Assembly: GCA_030645355.1 (NCBI GenBank) | Contig: JAUSNJ010000024.1 | Location: 1-64,000 of the forward strand | Origin: Rhodoferax sp. | Lineage (GTDB): Bacteria > Pseudomonadota > Gammaproteobacteria > Burkholderiales > Burkholderiaceae_C | Length of the DNA: 64,000 bases | Direction of reading: 5' to 3' | Shown here: positions 33,428 through 43,305 of the stretch, in pieces | How positions within the stretch are numbered: the first letter of the stretch is position 1 | Layout: every line of letters begins with the position of its first letter | The notes under the pieces: model-generated | Seen by the model: only the letters and a program-made list of their open reading frames with translations | What the model was told of the DNA's origin: nothing | Databases searched by the model: none | Program-made: the position numbers and the translations under genes

Positions 33428-33991
33428 TCAGTAGTCGGTTTGCCAGTCCACGCGGATGCGGCGTGCCGTCAGGTCCACATCATCCACATAGGCAGCCACA
33501 AACGGGATCATGCGTTCACAGGTCTTGCCGTCTTCCTGGTATTCCATCACCAGCACGGTTTGCGCTCCGGTGGACAGCAACTCCTTGACCACCCCCAAGG
33601 CTTCGTCCTGGCGATTCACCACATCCAGGCCAATCAGATCGACCCAATAGTATTCATCCTGGGCGGCCGTCGGAAAACTGGAGCGTGAGACAAAAATGCG
33701 GGATCCGCGCAGGGCTTCAGCAGCGGTGCGGTCGTCCACACCATGGGCGGTGGCGACTACCGTGTCAGAGTGTTCCTTGGCTTCCTTGACGGACAGTTGG
33801 GCGACACCCGTGAACGTCTGCGCACCGCGCTCGGTGGGCAATAGAAACCAGCGTTTGGAAGAAAAAAGCGCCTCTGGATCGGCACTGTAGGGCAGGACTT
33901 TGAACCAACCCTTGACGCCCCACGCGTCCGCAATCCGTCCGACTTCAATGGCATCCGCTGGCAATTCAGCAGCTTCGAGTCCGGTGAGCAT
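33428..33991 (-). CDS. rimM: 16S rRNA-processing protein RimM
   Basis: A 187-residue 30S maturation factor that binds S19. The N-terminal domain begins EVGRIADAWGVKGWFKVLPYS, and the PRC-barrel C-terminal domain contains EYYWVDLIGLDVVN and PFVAAYVDDVDLTARRIRVDWQTDY. The ATG at 33991 gives the usual short N-terminus. It lies between rpsP and trmD. A perfect 16-base palindrome (GAGGGCGATCGCCCTC, 34011-34026) stands in the 54-base gap to rpsP. Confidence 0.95.
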   Translation of the reverse strand: MLTGLEAAELPADAIEVGRIADAWGVKGWFKVLPYSADPEALFSSKRWFLLPTERGAQTFTGVAQLSVKEAKEHSDTVVATAHGVDDRTAAEALRGSRIFVSRSSFPTAAQDEYYWVDLIGLDVVNRQDEALGVVKELLSTGAQTVLVMEYQEDGKTCERMIPFVAAYVDDVDLTARRIRVDWQTDY

Positions 33992-34045
33992 GCGCGTAGG
34001 GTGCCGGTCAGAGGGCGATCGCCCTCCTCGCAGCAACTTGGCCTA

Positions 34046-34297
34046 TTAAGCGGCCTTCTTGGCCGCTTGCTGGATCAGGCGTTCCACAGTGGGAGAAGCC
34101 TGTGCGCCAACGCCTTGCCAGTAAGTCAGACGATCCTGCGCAATGCGGATGCTTTCTTCGTTGGCCGTTGCAATGGGGTTGTAAAAACCGATACGCTCGA
34201 TGAAGCGTCCATCACGGCGTGTGCGCTTGTCAGCCACAACGATATTGAAAAACGGGCGTGCTTTAGCACCGCCACGGGCGAGTCGAATGACGACCAT
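34046..34297 (-). CDS. rpsP: 30S ribosomal protein S16
   Basis: An 83-residue ribosomal protein: [41 protein letters not shown] is the textbook S16 start (cited by its ends), and [18 protein letters not shown] closes it. First gene of the rpsP-rimM-trmD-rplS operon; the promoter should lie in 34298-34417, which it shares with the divergent acetyltransferase gene. Confidence 0.97.
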   Translation of the reverse strand: MVVIRLARGGAKARPFFNIVVADKRTRRDGRFIERIGFYNPIATANEESIRIAQDRLTYWQGVGAQASPTVERLIQQAAKKAA

Positions 34298-34417
34298 GAT
34301 TTATCCTTTGGGTGGCAGAAATTGCTTTCCACCATGTAATTCAAAGTTGAGACACGCAACTGACCACCCGGCCAGTGACACTCTGAATAGCTTTCCATTA
34401 TAACCTGTAAGAGATTC

Positions 34418-34951
34418 ATGACCAAGATTCGCCCCAGCACGGACGCTGACATCCCGACCATTACCGCCATTTATGCCCACCACGTACTGAACGGAACCGG
34501 TACCTTTGAGACGGACCCGCCCAGCGAACAGGACATGGCGCAACGCCGCGCCGATGTTCTGTCCAAGGGACTCCCCTATCTAGTCGTGGAGTACGCGGGC
34601 AACGTCGTCGGCTTTGCATACTGCCAGTGGTTCAAGCCCCGTCCGGCCTACCGTTTTTCCGCCGAAGACTCCATTTATCTGGCCGCGTCCGCCCATGGCA
34701 AAGGACTGGGCCGACTGCTGCTGGTGGAACTGATGGCTCAGGCCGAGCGCGCCGGCGTGCGCAAGCTGATTGCCGTCATCGGTGATTCCGCCAACCATGG
34801 CTCCGTTGGAGTACACAAGGCCTGCGGATTCAATCCCGTTGGGGTTCTGGCCAACTGTGGCTGGAAATTCGACCGCTGGCTGGATGTTGTGTTGATGGAT
34901 CGCACCATAGGGCTGGGCAGCTCCGAGGCTCCGGCACAATCGCAGACATGA
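34418..34951 (+). CDS. GNAT acetyltransferase, phosphinothricin-type
   Basis: A 177-residue GNAT enzyme of the Pat/Bar (phosphinothricin/methionine sulfoximine acetyltransferase) group. Seen: IRPSTDADIPTITAIYAHHVLNGTGTFE, which matches the family substrate-side signature, AYRFSAEDSIYLAASAHGKGLGRLLL with the acetyl-CoA loop GKGLG, and NHGSVGVHKACGFNPVGVL. Natural substrates are probably methionine sulfoximine or sulfone. Its stop overlaps the next start (ATGA). Confidence 0.9.
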   Translation: MTKIRPSTDADIPTITAIYAHHVLNGTGTFETDPPSEQDMAQRRADVLSKGLPYLVVEYAGNVVGFAYCQWFKPRPAYRFSAEDSIYLAASAHGKGLGRLLLVELMAQAERAGVRKLIAVIGDSANHGSVGVHKACGFNPVGVLANCGWKFDRWLDVVLMDRTIGLGSSEAPAQSQT

Positions 34952-35421
34952 AAAACAAAACCCTGGCCACCTGGCTTGCTTTCGCCGGTGGCCCGCTTGG
35001 ACTGCACCGCATTTACCTGTTTGGCGTGACAGACCGCCTGGCCTGGCTCCTGCCAATCCCTACACTGATGGGACTCTATGGTGTGTACCGCGCACGCTCA
35101 GTGGGTCTGGATGACACCTGGAGCTGGGTACTGATTCCAATGCTGGGCTTCACCATTGCCGGTTGCACCATCAACGCCCTTGTGTATGGCCTGACGGCGG
35201 CTGACAAGTGGAACAAGCGCTTCAATCCCGGCGCGCCATCCGACGCAGCAAGCGGTCAAACCAACTGGTTCACCGTGGGGGCGCTGGTCACGTCACTCCT
35301 GGTCGGAACCACGGTTCTGATGGCCAGCCTGGCCTTCAGTTTTCAGCACTACTTCGAATACCAGGTTGGGGAGGCCCGGTTGATCTCGCAACCAATGGAT
35401 GTCAAAAAATCTTCAGACTGA
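34948..35421 (+). CDS. TM2-domain-like membrane protein
   Basis: A 157-residue protein with three to four membrane segments. The start KNKTLATWLAFAGGPLGLHRIYLFG resembles the TM2 domain (a Gly-rich helix followed by a H-R-x-Y-L/F motif), and two further helices follow (WSWVLIPMLGFTIAGCTIN and FTVGALVTSLLVGTTVLMASLAF). Function of the family is unknown. It is translationally coupled to the acetyltransferase gene, and its 3' end overlaps the convergent phosphate transporter gene by 20 bases. Confidence 0.75.
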   Translation: MKNKTLATWLAFAGGPLGLHRIYLFGVTDRLAWLLPIPTLMGLYGVYRARSVGLDDTWSWVLIPMLGFTIAGCTINALVYGLTAADKWNKRFNPGAPSDAASGQTNWFTVGALVTSLLVGTTVLMASLAFSFQHYFEYQVGEARLISQPMDVKKSSD

Positions 35422-36412
35422 TCCAGTAGGCCACCGCCGCCACAAATGCACTGGCGGGAATCGTAAAGATCCAGGCCCAGACGATGTTGCCGGCAACGCC
35501 CCAGCGCACGGCACTGGCGCGTTGGGTTGAGCCGACGCCGACAATCGCACCGGTAATGGTGTGGGTCGTCGACACCGGGATACCCAATGCTGTCGCGAGA
35601 AACAACGTGATGGCGCCCCCCGTTTCGGCACAAAAGCCGCCCACGGGTTTGAGCTTGGTGATTTTCTGCCCCATGGTCTTCACGATGCGCCAGCCGCCAA
35701 ACATGGTGCCCGCACCAATCGCCGTGTAGCAGCACAGGATGACCCAGGTGGGGGGTGATGCCGCTCCGGCAGCGGTGTAGCCCGTTGCAATCAGCAGCAT
35801 CCAGATGATGCCTATGGTCTTTTGCGCGTCGTTACCGCCGTGGCCCAGGCTGTACGCGCCAGCGGACACGAGTTGCAGGCGTCGAAACCATTTGTCGACC
35901 TTGGAGGGCCGGCTCCTGCGGAATACCCAGGCCACCGCAACCATCATGAGGGAGCCCAAAACAAAACCCAGCACGGGCGACACGAAGATGAAGACAACGG
36001 TCTTGAGAATCCCCGCCGACACCAGTGTTCCCGCGCCGGACTTGGCAATCACCGCCCCCACAACTCCACCGATCAGTGCGTGCGAAGAACTGCTGGGGAT
36101 CCCGTAATACCAGGTGATGACATTCCAGGTGATCGCTCCCAGCAGCGCACCAAAGACCACATGGGTATCGACCACGCCCGGTTGAACAATGCCTTTGCCC
36201 ACCGTCGCTGCCACACTTAGCTGAAAGACAAAAATCGCGATGACATTGAAGAAGGCCGCGAAAAGAATGGCTTGACCTGGCTTCAGGACACCCGTGGACA
36301 CCACGGTTGCGATCGAGTTCGCAGCGTCATGAAAACCATTCATGAAGTCGAACAACAGGGCCAGCACCACCAGCAAGACTACTACCCACAGGGCCGTTTG
36401 TACGGTTTCCAT
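35402..36412 (-). CDS. Low-affinity inorganic phosphate transporter (PiT)
   Basis: A 336-residue PiT family permease, moving phosphate (probably as a metal-phosphate) with protons. Both family repeats are visible: LLFDFMNGFHDAANSIATVV and SLGHGGNDAQKTIGIIW, followed by conserved ISTT-like segments (GIPVSTTHTITGAIVGVG). About ten membrane helices. The ATG at 36412 gives a normal N-terminus; a longer frame adds only low-complexity residues. It lies 19 bases after the DUF47 gene and is its usual partner. Confidence 0.95.
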   Translation of the reverse strand: METVQTALWVVVLLVVLALLFDFMNGFHDAANSIATVVSTGVLKPGQAILFAAFFNVIAIFVFQLSVAATVGKGIVQPGVVDTHVVFGALLGAITWNVITWYYGIPSSSSHALIGGVVGAVIAKSGAGTLVSAGILKTVVFIFVSPVLGFVLGSLMMVAVAWVFRRSRPSKVDKWFRRLQLVSAGAYSLGHGGNDAQKTIGIIWMLLIATGYTAAGAASPPTWVILCCYTAIGAGTMFGGWRIVKTMGQKITKLKPVGGFCAETGGAITLFLATALGIPVSTTHTITGAIVGVGSTQRASAVRWGVAGNIVWAWIFTIPASAFVAAVAYWISLKIF

Positions 36413-36431
36413 CGTCGTATCCGCGACCGGT

Positions 36432-37079
36432 TCAGGAATTCTCGAGGACGATGCCCTCAATCACATTGGCCACGTCTTCGCACTTGTCGGTAATGGTTTC
36501 CAGCAACTCATAGATCGCCTTGAGTTTGATGACTTCACGCACGTCCGGTTCCTCGCGGAACAGCTTGCTCATGGCAGTGCGCATCACGCGATCCGCGTCC
36601 GATTCCAGCCGGTCGATCTCTTCACAGGTCTTCAACGCGGCCTCGGCGGTGGATGGCTCTGCGATATTGCCCAACAACTTGACGGCATCACGTAAGCGCT
36701 CGCAGCACTTCACACTCAAATCGGTCAAGCGGGTAATTTCCTCCGTCATGTGGCGCACGTCATACAGCGCCATGGTTTCGGCAGAATCCTGGATCAGATC
36801 CGCCACATCGTCCATGGTGTTGATCAACGAGTGGATCTGCTCGCGGTCAATCGGCGTGATGAAAGTGATGTGGATGGCTTTGTTGCATTCGTGCGTGACG
36901 CGGTCGGCTGCGCGTTCGGCATCATCCACTTCCTGGTTGTATTTGGCGCGCAGGTCCAGGTCCGCGTAATTGGCGACCAGTTTGGAAAAGGCGTGCGCCG
37001 CTTCCACAATACGGTCCGCATGCTGGTTGAACATTTCAAAAAAATTGCCCTCACGCGGCAGAAGTTTTCCAAACAGCAT
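36432..37079 (-). CDS. DUF47 (PhoU-like) protein
   Basis: A 215-residue helical cytoplasmic protein of the DUF47/PhoU-like family, the standard neighbour of PiT transporters and thought to control them. MLFGKLLPREGNFFEMFNQHADRIVEAAHAF is the family start, and the E/D-x3-D metal-binding repeats occur as DDAERAADRVTHE and EEIDRLESDADRV. It is the first gene of a two-gene operon with the transporter. Confidence 0.93.
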   Translation of the reverse strand: MLFGKLLPREGNFFEMFNQHADRIVEAAHAFSKLVANYADLDLRAKYNQEVDDAERAADRVTHECNKAIHITFITPIDREQIHSLINTMDDVADLIQDSAETMALYDVRHMTEEITRLTDLSVKCCERLRDAVKLLGNIAEPSTAEAALKTCEEIDRLESDADRVMRTAMSKLFREEPDVREVIKLKAIYELLETITDKCEDVANVIEGIVLENS

Positions 37080-37168
37080 CACGATTCCTTCACCCAAAAG
37101 ACCAACAACTTGACGTTTTCAAGACGGCGAAGTTTAACCGCCCCGGGATTGCTCCTCTCCAGCACCCG

Positions 37169-37546
37169 CTAAGCAGTCCTAAAGATGAAGTAAACCGCGC
37201 CGACCATGCAGAGCCCGGCCCAAACGTAGTCCATTTTGAACGGCTCATTCATATAGAGCATCGCGAACGGCACAAAGACGCTCAGTGTGATGACCTCTTG
37301 CGTGATTTTGAGTTGGGCCACGGTGAACCCAGCCTGCTGGAAACCTATGCGGTTGCCGGGCACCTGCAGCAGGTATTCAAACAGGGCGATACCCCAGCTT
37401 GCAAGCGCAGCAAAGTACCAGGGTGCGGTTGCCATGTTCTTCAGGTGCCCGTACCAGGCGAAGGTCATGAACACATTGCTGGCGATCAGCAGTAGAACTG
37501 TTTGCAGGGAGAAGGGAATGGTGTTCAGGAATTGCATGTCGCGCAT
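37169..37546 (-). CDS. DUF486 family small membrane protein
   Basis: A 125-residue protein with four membrane helices, related to half-size DMT transporters. LLLIASNVFMTFAWYGHLKNM and FEYLLQVPGNRIGFQQAGF are the DUF486 landmarks. Either ATG at 37546 or the one at 37537 could be the start; neither has a strong ribosome site. It stands alone between the DUF47 gene and the long inverted repeat at 37619-37710. Function unknown. Confidence 0.85.
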   Translation of the reverse strand: MRDMQFLNTIPFSLQTVLLLIASNVFMTFAWYGHLKNMATAPWYFAALASWGIALFEYLLQVPGNRIGFQQAGFTVAQLKITQEVITLSVFVPFAMLYMNEPFKMDYVWAGLCMVGAVYFIFRTA

Positions 37547-37618
37547 TATCTCGGCTCGTTTGGCAGTCGGCTTATGCGCCAACGTTGGCTCTGAATTCGC
37601 CCGGCGCCAAGGACTCAT

Positions 37619-37710
37619 GCGTCAGGCCAGGGGTGACCGTTTTGCGCAGGTAAAGGAGGAGCCCGAAGGACGGGGGACACGGAGCAAAACGGCCACCCCT
37701 GGCCTGATGC
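37619..37710. repeat. Long inverted repeat with 38-base loop
   Basis: Arms of 27 bases (37619-37645 and 37684-37710) match in 25 positions, e.g. GGCCAGGGGTGACCGTTTTG against its complement. The loop is GC-rich with GGAGGAGCCC and GGGGGACACGG. It lies in an intergenic region and resembles dispersed intergenic inverted repeats; it contains no gene. Confidence 0.75.
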
Positions 37711-37751
37711 GTGCGACCGAAATGATTGCGACACCCTCGGCGCGCAACAAA

Positions 37752-37779
37752 AAAGCCCCGCAGCTTGCGCCGCGGGGCT
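37752..37779 (-). terminator. Intrinsic terminator after acnB
   Basis: On the minus strand AAGCCCCGC and GCGGGGCTT form the stem and a run of six T residues follows. It lies 28 bases past the acnB stop. Confidence 0.92.
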
Positions 37780-37806
37780 TCAGGATTGAAACGGAAGGTG
37801 GAAGGC

Positions 37807-40416
37807 TTACGCCGCCACACCGTCCTTCACCGTGTCAGCCATGTCGGTGTAGTCCTTCACCTGGTCAAAGTTCAGGTATTGGTAGATCTTGTCGCTAGCC
37901 GCGGTCAAGACGCCCATGTCGGCCATGTACTCAGCCTTGGTCGGAATGCGACCCAGCTTGGAGCAGATGGCAGCCAACTCGGCGGAACCCAGGTACACAT
38001 TGCTGTTCTTGCCCAAGCGATTGGGGAAGTTGCGGGTGGACGTGGAGAACACGGTGGCGCCCTCCTTCACCTGCGCCTGGTTACCCATGCACAGGCTGCA
38101 ACCCGGCATTTCCATGCGCGCACCGGCCGAGCCCAACACGCCATAGTGGCCTTCTTCCGACAACTGCTTGGCGTCCATCTTGGTGGGTGGTGCCATCCAC
38201 AGCTTGACCGGGATGTCGCGCTTGTTTTCCAACAGTTTGGAAGCGGCACGGAAGTGGCCAATGTTGGTCATGCAGGAGCCAATGAAGACTTCGTCGATCT
38301 TGGCGCCGGCCACTTCCGACAAGGTTTTCACATCGTCCGGGTCGTTGGGGCAGGCCACGATAGGCTCATGGATGTCGGCCAGATCGATCTCGATAACCGC
38401 TGCATATTCCGCATCCGCATCGCCCTTGAGCAACTGGGGATCGGCCAGCCAGGCTTCCATCGCCTTGATGCGGCGGTTGATGGTGCGCACGTCAGAGTAA
38501 CCCGTCGCGATCATCCACTTCAACATCGTGATGTTGCTGTTGATGTATTCGATGATGGGTTCCTTGTTCAGGTGTACGGTGCAACCACCGGCGCTGCGTT
38601 CGGCCGACGCGTCGCTCAGCTCGAACGCCTGCTCGACCTTCAGGTCCGGCAGCCCTTCGATCTCCAGAATGCGACCCGAGAAGATGTTCTTCTTGCCCTG
38701 CTTGGCCACGGTCAGCAGACCGGCCTTGATGGCATACAAAGGGATCGCATTGACCAGGTCACGCAGCGTGACGCCGGGCTGCATCTTGCCCTTGAAGCGG
38801 ACCAGCACGGACTCTGGCATGTCCAGCGGCATGACGCCGGTGGCAGCGCCAAACGCCACCAGACCGGAACCCGCGGGGAAGCTGATGCCGATGGGGAAAC
38901 GGGTGTGGCTATCGCCACCAGTGCCCACGGTGTCGGGCAACAGCATGCGGTTGAGCCAGCTGTGGATGATGCCGTCACCAGGACGCAACGGCACGCCGCC
39001 GCGGGTGCTGATGAAGTCGGGCAACTCGTGGTGCATCTTCACGTCCACGGGCTTGGGGTACGCGGCCGTGTGGCAGAAGGATTGCATCACCAGATCGGCG
39101 CTGAAGCCCAGGCAGGCCAGGTCTTTCAGCTCGTCGCGGGTCATGGGGCCGGTGGTGTCTTGCGAACCCACGCTGGTCATCTTGGGCTCACAGTAGGTGC
39201 CAGGGCGGACACCCTGCTGGTTGCCATTGACGACAGGCAGACCACAGGCGCGGCCCACCATTTTTTGTGCCAGCGTGAAGCCCTTGTGTGTATCGGCCGG
39301 GTTGTGCGGCAGACGGAACAGGGTGCTGACAGGCAGGCCCAGTGCTTCACGCGCCTTGGCGGTGAGGCCACGGCCAATGATCAGCGGAATGCGGCCACCC
39401 GCGCGCACTTCGTCAAACAGCACGTCGCTCTTGACCTTGAACTCGGCAACCACCTTGCCATCCTTCAATGCCTTGCCGTCGTAGGGACGCAGTTCGATGA
39501 CATCGCCCATGTTCATCTGGCTGACGTCCAGCTCGATCGGCAAGGCGCCCGAGTCTTCCATGGTGTTGTAGAAAATCGGGGCGATCTTGCTGCCCAGACA
39601 GACACCGCCAAAGCGCTTGTTCGGCACGAACGGGATGTCTTCGCCGGTGAACCACAACACGGAGTTGGTGGCCGACTTGCGCGATGAACCGGTTCCCACC
39701 ACGTCACCCACGTACGCAACCAGATTGCCCTTGGCCTTCAGGCTTTCGATGAACTTGACCGGGCCACGCTTGCCGTCTTCCTCCGGCACGATGCCAGGGC
39801 GGGCGTTCTTGTGCATGGCCAGCGCGTGCATCGGGATGTCAGGGCGGCTGAACGCATCCGGTGCGGGCGACAGGTCGTCGGTATTGATTTCACCGGCGAC
39901 CTTGAACACGGTCAACGTGATGCTTTGCGGCACTTCGGGACGGCTGGTGAACCACTCGGCATCGGCCCAGCTCTGCAGCACGGCCTTGGCGGCGGCATTG
40001 CCCTTGTCGGCCTTTTCCTTGACGTCGTGGAACTGGTCGAACATCAACAGGGTCTTCTTCAGGCCCTCGGCGGCTTGGCTTGCGACCACTGCATCGTCCA
40101 GTAGATCGACCATGGGGCTGATGTTGTAGCCGCCCAGCATGGTTCCCAGCAACTCGGTAGCGCGTTCGCGGCTGATCAGAGTGCACTTTTCGGTTCCGTG
40201 GGCCACAGCGGCCAGGTAGCTGGCCTTGACCTTGGCGGCATCGTCCACACCGGCGGGCACGCGGTGGGTGATCAGGTCCACCAACGTAGCCTCTTCCCCT
40301 TTGGGGGGGGCCTTGAGCAGCTCAATCAACTCTGCGGTCTGCTTGGCAGACAAGGGCAGCGGGGGAATGCCCAATGCGGCACGTTCGGCCACATGGTCAC
40401 GGTAGGCTTTCAACAT
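37807..40416 (-). CDS. acnB: Aconitate hydratase B
   Basis: An 869-residue TCA-cycle enzyme that interconverts citrate and isocitrate with a [4Fe-4S] cluster. [22 protein letters not shown] is the AcnB start; the ATG at 40416 has AGGAG eight bases upstream, better than the GTG at 40425. [13 protein letters not shown] and [11 protein letters not shown] hold the three cluster cysteines. [26 protein letters not shown] is the substrate region. The AcnB domain order (HEAT-like, swivel, then 1-2-3) fits the length. The small secreted protein gene and CitE-like gene lie upstream on the same strand. Confidence 0.97.
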   Translation of the reverse strand: MLKAYRDHVAERAALGIPPLPLSAKQTAELIELLKAPPKGEEATLVDLITHRVPAGVDDAAKVKASYLAAVAHGTEKCTLISRERATELLGTMLGGYNISPMVDLLDDAVVASQAAEGLKKTLLMFDQFHDVKEKADKGNAAAKAVLQSWADAEWFTSRPEVPQSITLTVFKVAGEINTDDLSPAPDAFSRPDIPMHALAMHKNARPGIVPEEDGKRGPVKFIESLKAKGNLVAYVGDVVGTGSSRKSATNSVLWFTGEDIPFVPNKRFGGVCLGSKIAPIFYNTMEDSGALPIELDVSQMNMGDVIELRPYDGKALKDGKVVAEFKVKSDVLFDEVRAGGRIPLIIGRGLTAKAREALGLPVSTLFRLPHNPADTHKGFTLAQKMVGRACGLPVVNGNQQGVRPGTYCEPKMTSVGSQDTTGPMTRDELKDLACLGFSADLVMQSFCHTAAYPKPVDVKMHHELPDFISTRGGVPLRPGDGIIHSWLNRMLLPDTVGTGGDSHTRFPIGISFPAGSGLVAFGAATGVMPLDMPESVLVRFKGKMQPGVTLRDLVNAIPLYAIKAGLLTVAKQGKKNIFSGRILEIEGLPDLKVEQAFELSDASAERSAGGCTVHLNKEPIIEYINSNITMLKWMIATGYSDVRTINRRIKAMEAWLADPQLLKGDADAEYAAVIEIDLADIHEPIVACPNDPDDVKTLSEVAGAKIDEVFIGSCMTNIGHFRAASKLLENKRDIPVKLWMAPPTKMDAKQLSEEGHYGVLGSAGARMEMPGCSLCMGNQAQVKEGATVFSTSTRNFPNRLGKNSNVYLGSAELAAICSKLGRIPTKAEYMADMGVLTAASDKIYQYLNFDQVKDYTDMADTVKDGVAA

Positions 40417-40482
40417 AGTATTCACTCCTTCTTAAACAACAAAAGTCTATCTAGCCCTCGTCAACAGGGCATAGTGCGCTAT

Positions 40483-41055
40483 CTATTTTGCAGCACCTTG
40501 AACCATTTCCTGGACCCCACCGCTGGCAACAACCGGTACCAGTGCGGTCTTTGGCGCGTCCAGCAAGCCGGGCACCGGATTGCGTTCCAGCGCTTGGGCG
40601 ACCAGCAATTGGTCCGGGTTCATGCAATCGTCTGCCAGACGCTTACCCTCTTTCTGGTTCATCAGCATGGATTTGTTGGCCAATTGCAACCACACTGCAC
40701 CGGACGACGCCTCTTCCAGACGGACCGCCCCGGTACTGGTCACGACAGGCTCCATCAAATAGCGTTTGCGACCGATCTCCAGCACGAAGCGACCCAACGA
40801 ATGGGCGTCCGGCGTCATCGTGACTTGAACGGACAGTTCGCACTGAATCTTGCCGACCAGCACTTTCCTGGCAATCGCCTCTTGCTCGGGCGACAAAACC
40901 ACCGGCGCCAGGGCCTCCGGCTCTGCAGCCGCTCGCAAGGCCGCCTTGGCGGGTGACCGTTTGGTCTTTGCCACCGGCTTGCTGGGTTCGACCGCTTGCG
41001 CTGGCAAGGCCATGGCCAATGGCAACAACAGACCAACTATCAAATGTTTCATCAT
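40483..41055 (-). CDS. Secreted protein of unknown function
   Basis: A 190-residue protein with a signal peptide (MMKHLIVGLLLPLAMALPAQA), a Lys/Pro/Ala-rich linker (about residues 25-50) and a compact domain with QCELSVQVTMTPDAHSLGRFVLEIGRKRYLMEPVVTSTGAVRLE. Two cysteines (in KIQCELS and ADDCMNP) could form a disulfide. I do not recognise a family, though similar proteins are common in Burkholderiales between acnB and mdh. It starts 14 bases after the CitE-like gene. Confidence 0.7.
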   Translation of the reverse strand: MMKHLIVGLLLPLAMALPAQAVEPSKPVAKTKRSPAKAALRAAAEPEALAPVVLSPEQEAIARKVLVGKIQCELSVQVTMTPDAHSLGRFVLEIGRKRYLMEPVVTSTGAVRLEEASSGAVWLQLANKSMLMNQKEGKRLADDCMNPDQLLVAQALERNPVPGLLDAPKTALVPVVASGGVQEMVQGAAK

Positions 41056-41069
41056 GGAAGTACCCTCAC

Positions 41070-42125
41070 TTAGTGAACCCTGGACGGGAAGAATGCATGC
41101 GTGGATCCGGGCATTTCGCAACCGGTCTGGTGAGCGCGTTCCAGCACCTGCCAGAAATACCGAAAACTGGCCCGATCATGCAGTTTGCCATCCACCGATA
41201 TCGGTGCCCATTCTTCCCGGCTGGCCTTTTCCACAATACGTGCGGCCATCTCGATGGCCTCAAGGGAAGGCGTAAAGGCTCGCAAAATGGGGCGAATCTG
41301 CCCAGGATGGATACTCCACATACGGGTGTAGCCCAATGCACCAGCCGCCGTTCTTGCGGCGCGCTCCACCACCGAAGCATCGCGCAATTCGGTCACCACA
41401 CAATGGGAAGGGACTTTGCCGGACGCATGGCAGGCGCTTGCAATGTCAAGCTTGGCCCGCACCACCAGCGGATGGTGAAACTGGTCCAGTGTTGCGCCAT
41501 CCGTGGCAGCCCGAACGCCCATCGCCGTGTGGGAAATGGCGCCCCCGTGGGCGGATACAAAATCCATCAAACCAAAACTCAATGATTGCACCCGGGGATG
41601 TTCCGCAATCTCGAACGCCCGGTGCACAGCGCGTGGCGATTCGATCAGGACGTGCAGGGGCAAACGGTCGACACACTGGCCCGGACGTACGGCAGCGTCA
41701 ATGGCTTCCAGTGCCAGGTGCACATCGTGCAGGGACTCCACCTTGGGGAGCATGACGTAACTCAGGGACTGCGCTGCGCCGCCCACCACAATCGCCACGT
41801 CGGACGCGAACGCCGGGTGGTCCACCGCATGCAGCCGTGCGCCGACCCGGCGCGACAATCCATCCGCTATCAAATTGGAAGCATCATTCGCGCTATTGGC
41901 GAGGGCGCAGACCATATTTGCCTGATCGACCTCGCCGCCAACGGGTGCTCCATCTTCGCAGTCCAGTGTCACGTCAAATACGCAGACACCGAACTCTTCC
42001 ATCATCTCGGCCTGCAGTTGCAGGCTCTTGACCATCCGCGCCTCGACGCCACTGTAGTGGTCACACACCGGCAACAAATCCGCAGTGCCCTGGGCACCAA
42101 GAAGAATGTCGCGCGGGTGTTCCAC
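41070..42125 (-). CDS. HpcH/HpaI aldolase family protein, CitE-like
   Basis: A 351-residue member of the citrate lyase beta-subunit/malyl-CoA lyase family. Seen: DVTLDCEDGAPVGGE (metal-binding Glu-Asp), LPKVESLHDV, LHVLIESPRAVHRAFEIA and SIHPGQIRPI, in the usual positions for enzymes that cleave or form (acyl-)CoA of malate or citramalate. No citD, citF or other citrate-lyase subunit is near, so a malyl-CoA or citramalyl-CoA lyase role is more likely than citrate lyase. It starts three bases after mdh ends, which suggests cotranscription. Confidence 0.85.
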   Translation of the reverse strand: MEHPRDILLGAQGTADLLPVCDHYSGVEARMVKSLQLQAEMMEEFGVCVFDVTLDCEDGAPVGGEVDQANMVCALANSANDASNLIADGLSRRVGARLHAVDHPAFASDVAIVVGGAAQSLSYVMLPKVESLHDVHLALEAIDAAVRPGQCVDRLPLHVLIESPRAVHRAFEIAEHPRVQSLSFGLMDFVSAHGGAISHTAMGVRAATDGATLDQFHHPLVVRAKLDIASACHASGKVPSHCVVTELRDASVVERAARTAAGALGYTRMWSIHPGQIRPILRAFTPSLEAIEMAARIVEKASREEWAPISVDGKLHDRASFRYFWQVLERAHQTGCEMPGSTHAFFPSRVH

Positions 42126-42128
42126 GAT

Positions 42129-43115
42129 TTACAGCAGGTGGGCGACGCCGGCCTGCTCGTCCTGCAACTCCTTGAGCGTCTTGTTGATGCATTCCTGGCT
42201 GAACGCGTCGACCGGCAGGCCTTCGACCAGTTTGTATTCGCCGCCTTCGCAGGTCACGGCAAAGCCGAACATCGTGTCCTTGGGGATGCCGTACTGGCCG
42301 TCCGAAGGGATGCCCATGGTGACCCACTTGCCGTTGGTGCCCAGGGCCCAATCGCGCATATGGTCAATCGCGGCGTTGGCCGCGGACGCTGCGGACGACA
42401 CGCCGCGCGCTGCGATGATGGCGGCACCGCGCTTGCCCACGGTGGGCAGGAAGGTATTGGCGTTCCAGTCCTGGTCGTTGATCATGTCCTTGACGCTTTG
42501 GCCGTTGATGGTGGCAAAACGGTAATCGGCATACATGGTGGGCGAGTGGTTGCCCCACACGGCCATCTTTTCGATGTCGGCCACGGCCTTGCCGGTCTTA
42601 GACGCCAACTGGCTCAAGGCGCGGTTGTGGTCCAGGCGCAGCATGGCGGTGAAATTCTTGCGTGGCAAATCGGGCGCGCTCTTCATCGCGATGTAGGCAT
42701 TGGTGTTGGCAGGGTTGCCAACCACCAGCACACGCACATTGCGGCTGGCAACAGCATTCAGGGCCTTGCCTTGTGCGGTGAAAATTTCCGCATTCACGGC
42801 CAGCAATTCGGCACGTTCCATGCCGGGACCACGGGGACGTGAACCAATCAGCAGCGCGTAGTCCACATCCTTGAATGCCGTCATGGGGTCGCTATGGGCT
42901 TCCATGCCCACCAGCAAGGGGAATGCACAGTCCTGCAATTCCATCATCACACCCTGCAGGGCCTGCTGGGCTTTTTCCACTGGAACTTCCAGCAAACTCA
43001 GCACGATGGGCTGGTCTTTGCCCAGCATTTCGCCCGAGGCGATACGAAACAGAATGGCGTATCCAATTTGACCGGCGGCTCCGGTGACTGCAACGCGAAC
43101 GGGCTTTTTGCTCAT
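42129..43115 (-). CDS. mdh: Malate dehydrogenase
   Basis: A 328-residue NAD-dependent TCA enzyme of the proteobacterial cytosolic type. [22 protein letters not shown] is the NAD-binding start; [35 protein letters not shown] and [12 protein letters not shown] (catalytic His) complete the family pattern. The ATG at 43115 is preferred; the longer frame has no ribosome site. It is divergent from the GntR gene and shares its 190-base control region. Confidence 0.97.
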   Translation of the reverse strand: MSKKPVRVAVTGAAGQIGYAILFRIASGEMLGKDQPIVLSLLEVPVEKAQQALQGVMMELQDCAFPLLVGMEAHSDPMTAFKDVDYALLIGSRPRGPGMERAELLAVNAEIFTAQGKALNAVASRNVRVLVVGNPANTNAYIAMKSAPDLPRKNFTAMLRLDHNRALSQLASKTGKAVADIEKMAVWGNHSPTMYADYRFATINGQSVKDMINDQDWNANTFLPTVGKRGAAIIAARGVSSAASAANAAIDHMRDWALGTNGKWVTMGIPSDGQYGIPKDTMFGFAVTCEGGEYKLVEGLPVDAFSQECINKTLKELQDEQAGVAHLL

Positions 43116-43228
43116 GGTGATAACTCCAGGAAGTGTTGTGAAAACGGCGACTGTCCGGGGACCCAAGCAAAAGGTTGAATCCTTCAGAATGTTTTGGAGT
43201 TTACCCCTGAAATAGCTGCAAAGTCAAT

Positions 43229-43256
43229 TTGTCTTATGTCTTATATAAGATATGAT
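43229..43256 (+). promoter_or_regulatory. Promoter with palindromic operator before GntR gene
   Basis: A -35-like TTGTCT (43229-43234) and a -10-like TATGAT (43251-43256) are 16 bases apart. Between them sits the perfect 12-base palindrome TCTTATATAAGA (43239-43250). A repressor bound there would block the promoter, so autoregulation by the GntR protein, and perhaps control of mdh, is likely. Confidence 0.65.
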
Positions 43257-43305
43257 TGCGCATGTTTTCGAGACTGACTCCAAGCTGACTTCCGGGGCCC
43301 CATTC

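Noticed and set aside
34011..34026. Perfect palindrome GAGGGCGATCGCCCTC between rpsP and rimM as a regulator site
   Set aside because: A single short palindrome inside an operon with no T-run and no known factor; noted in the rimM entry but not enough for a claim.
37726..39687. Long plus-strand open frame opposite acnB
   Set aside because: Antisense to a fully recognisable aconitase; no domain and His/Gln/Arg-rich composition typical of shadow frames.
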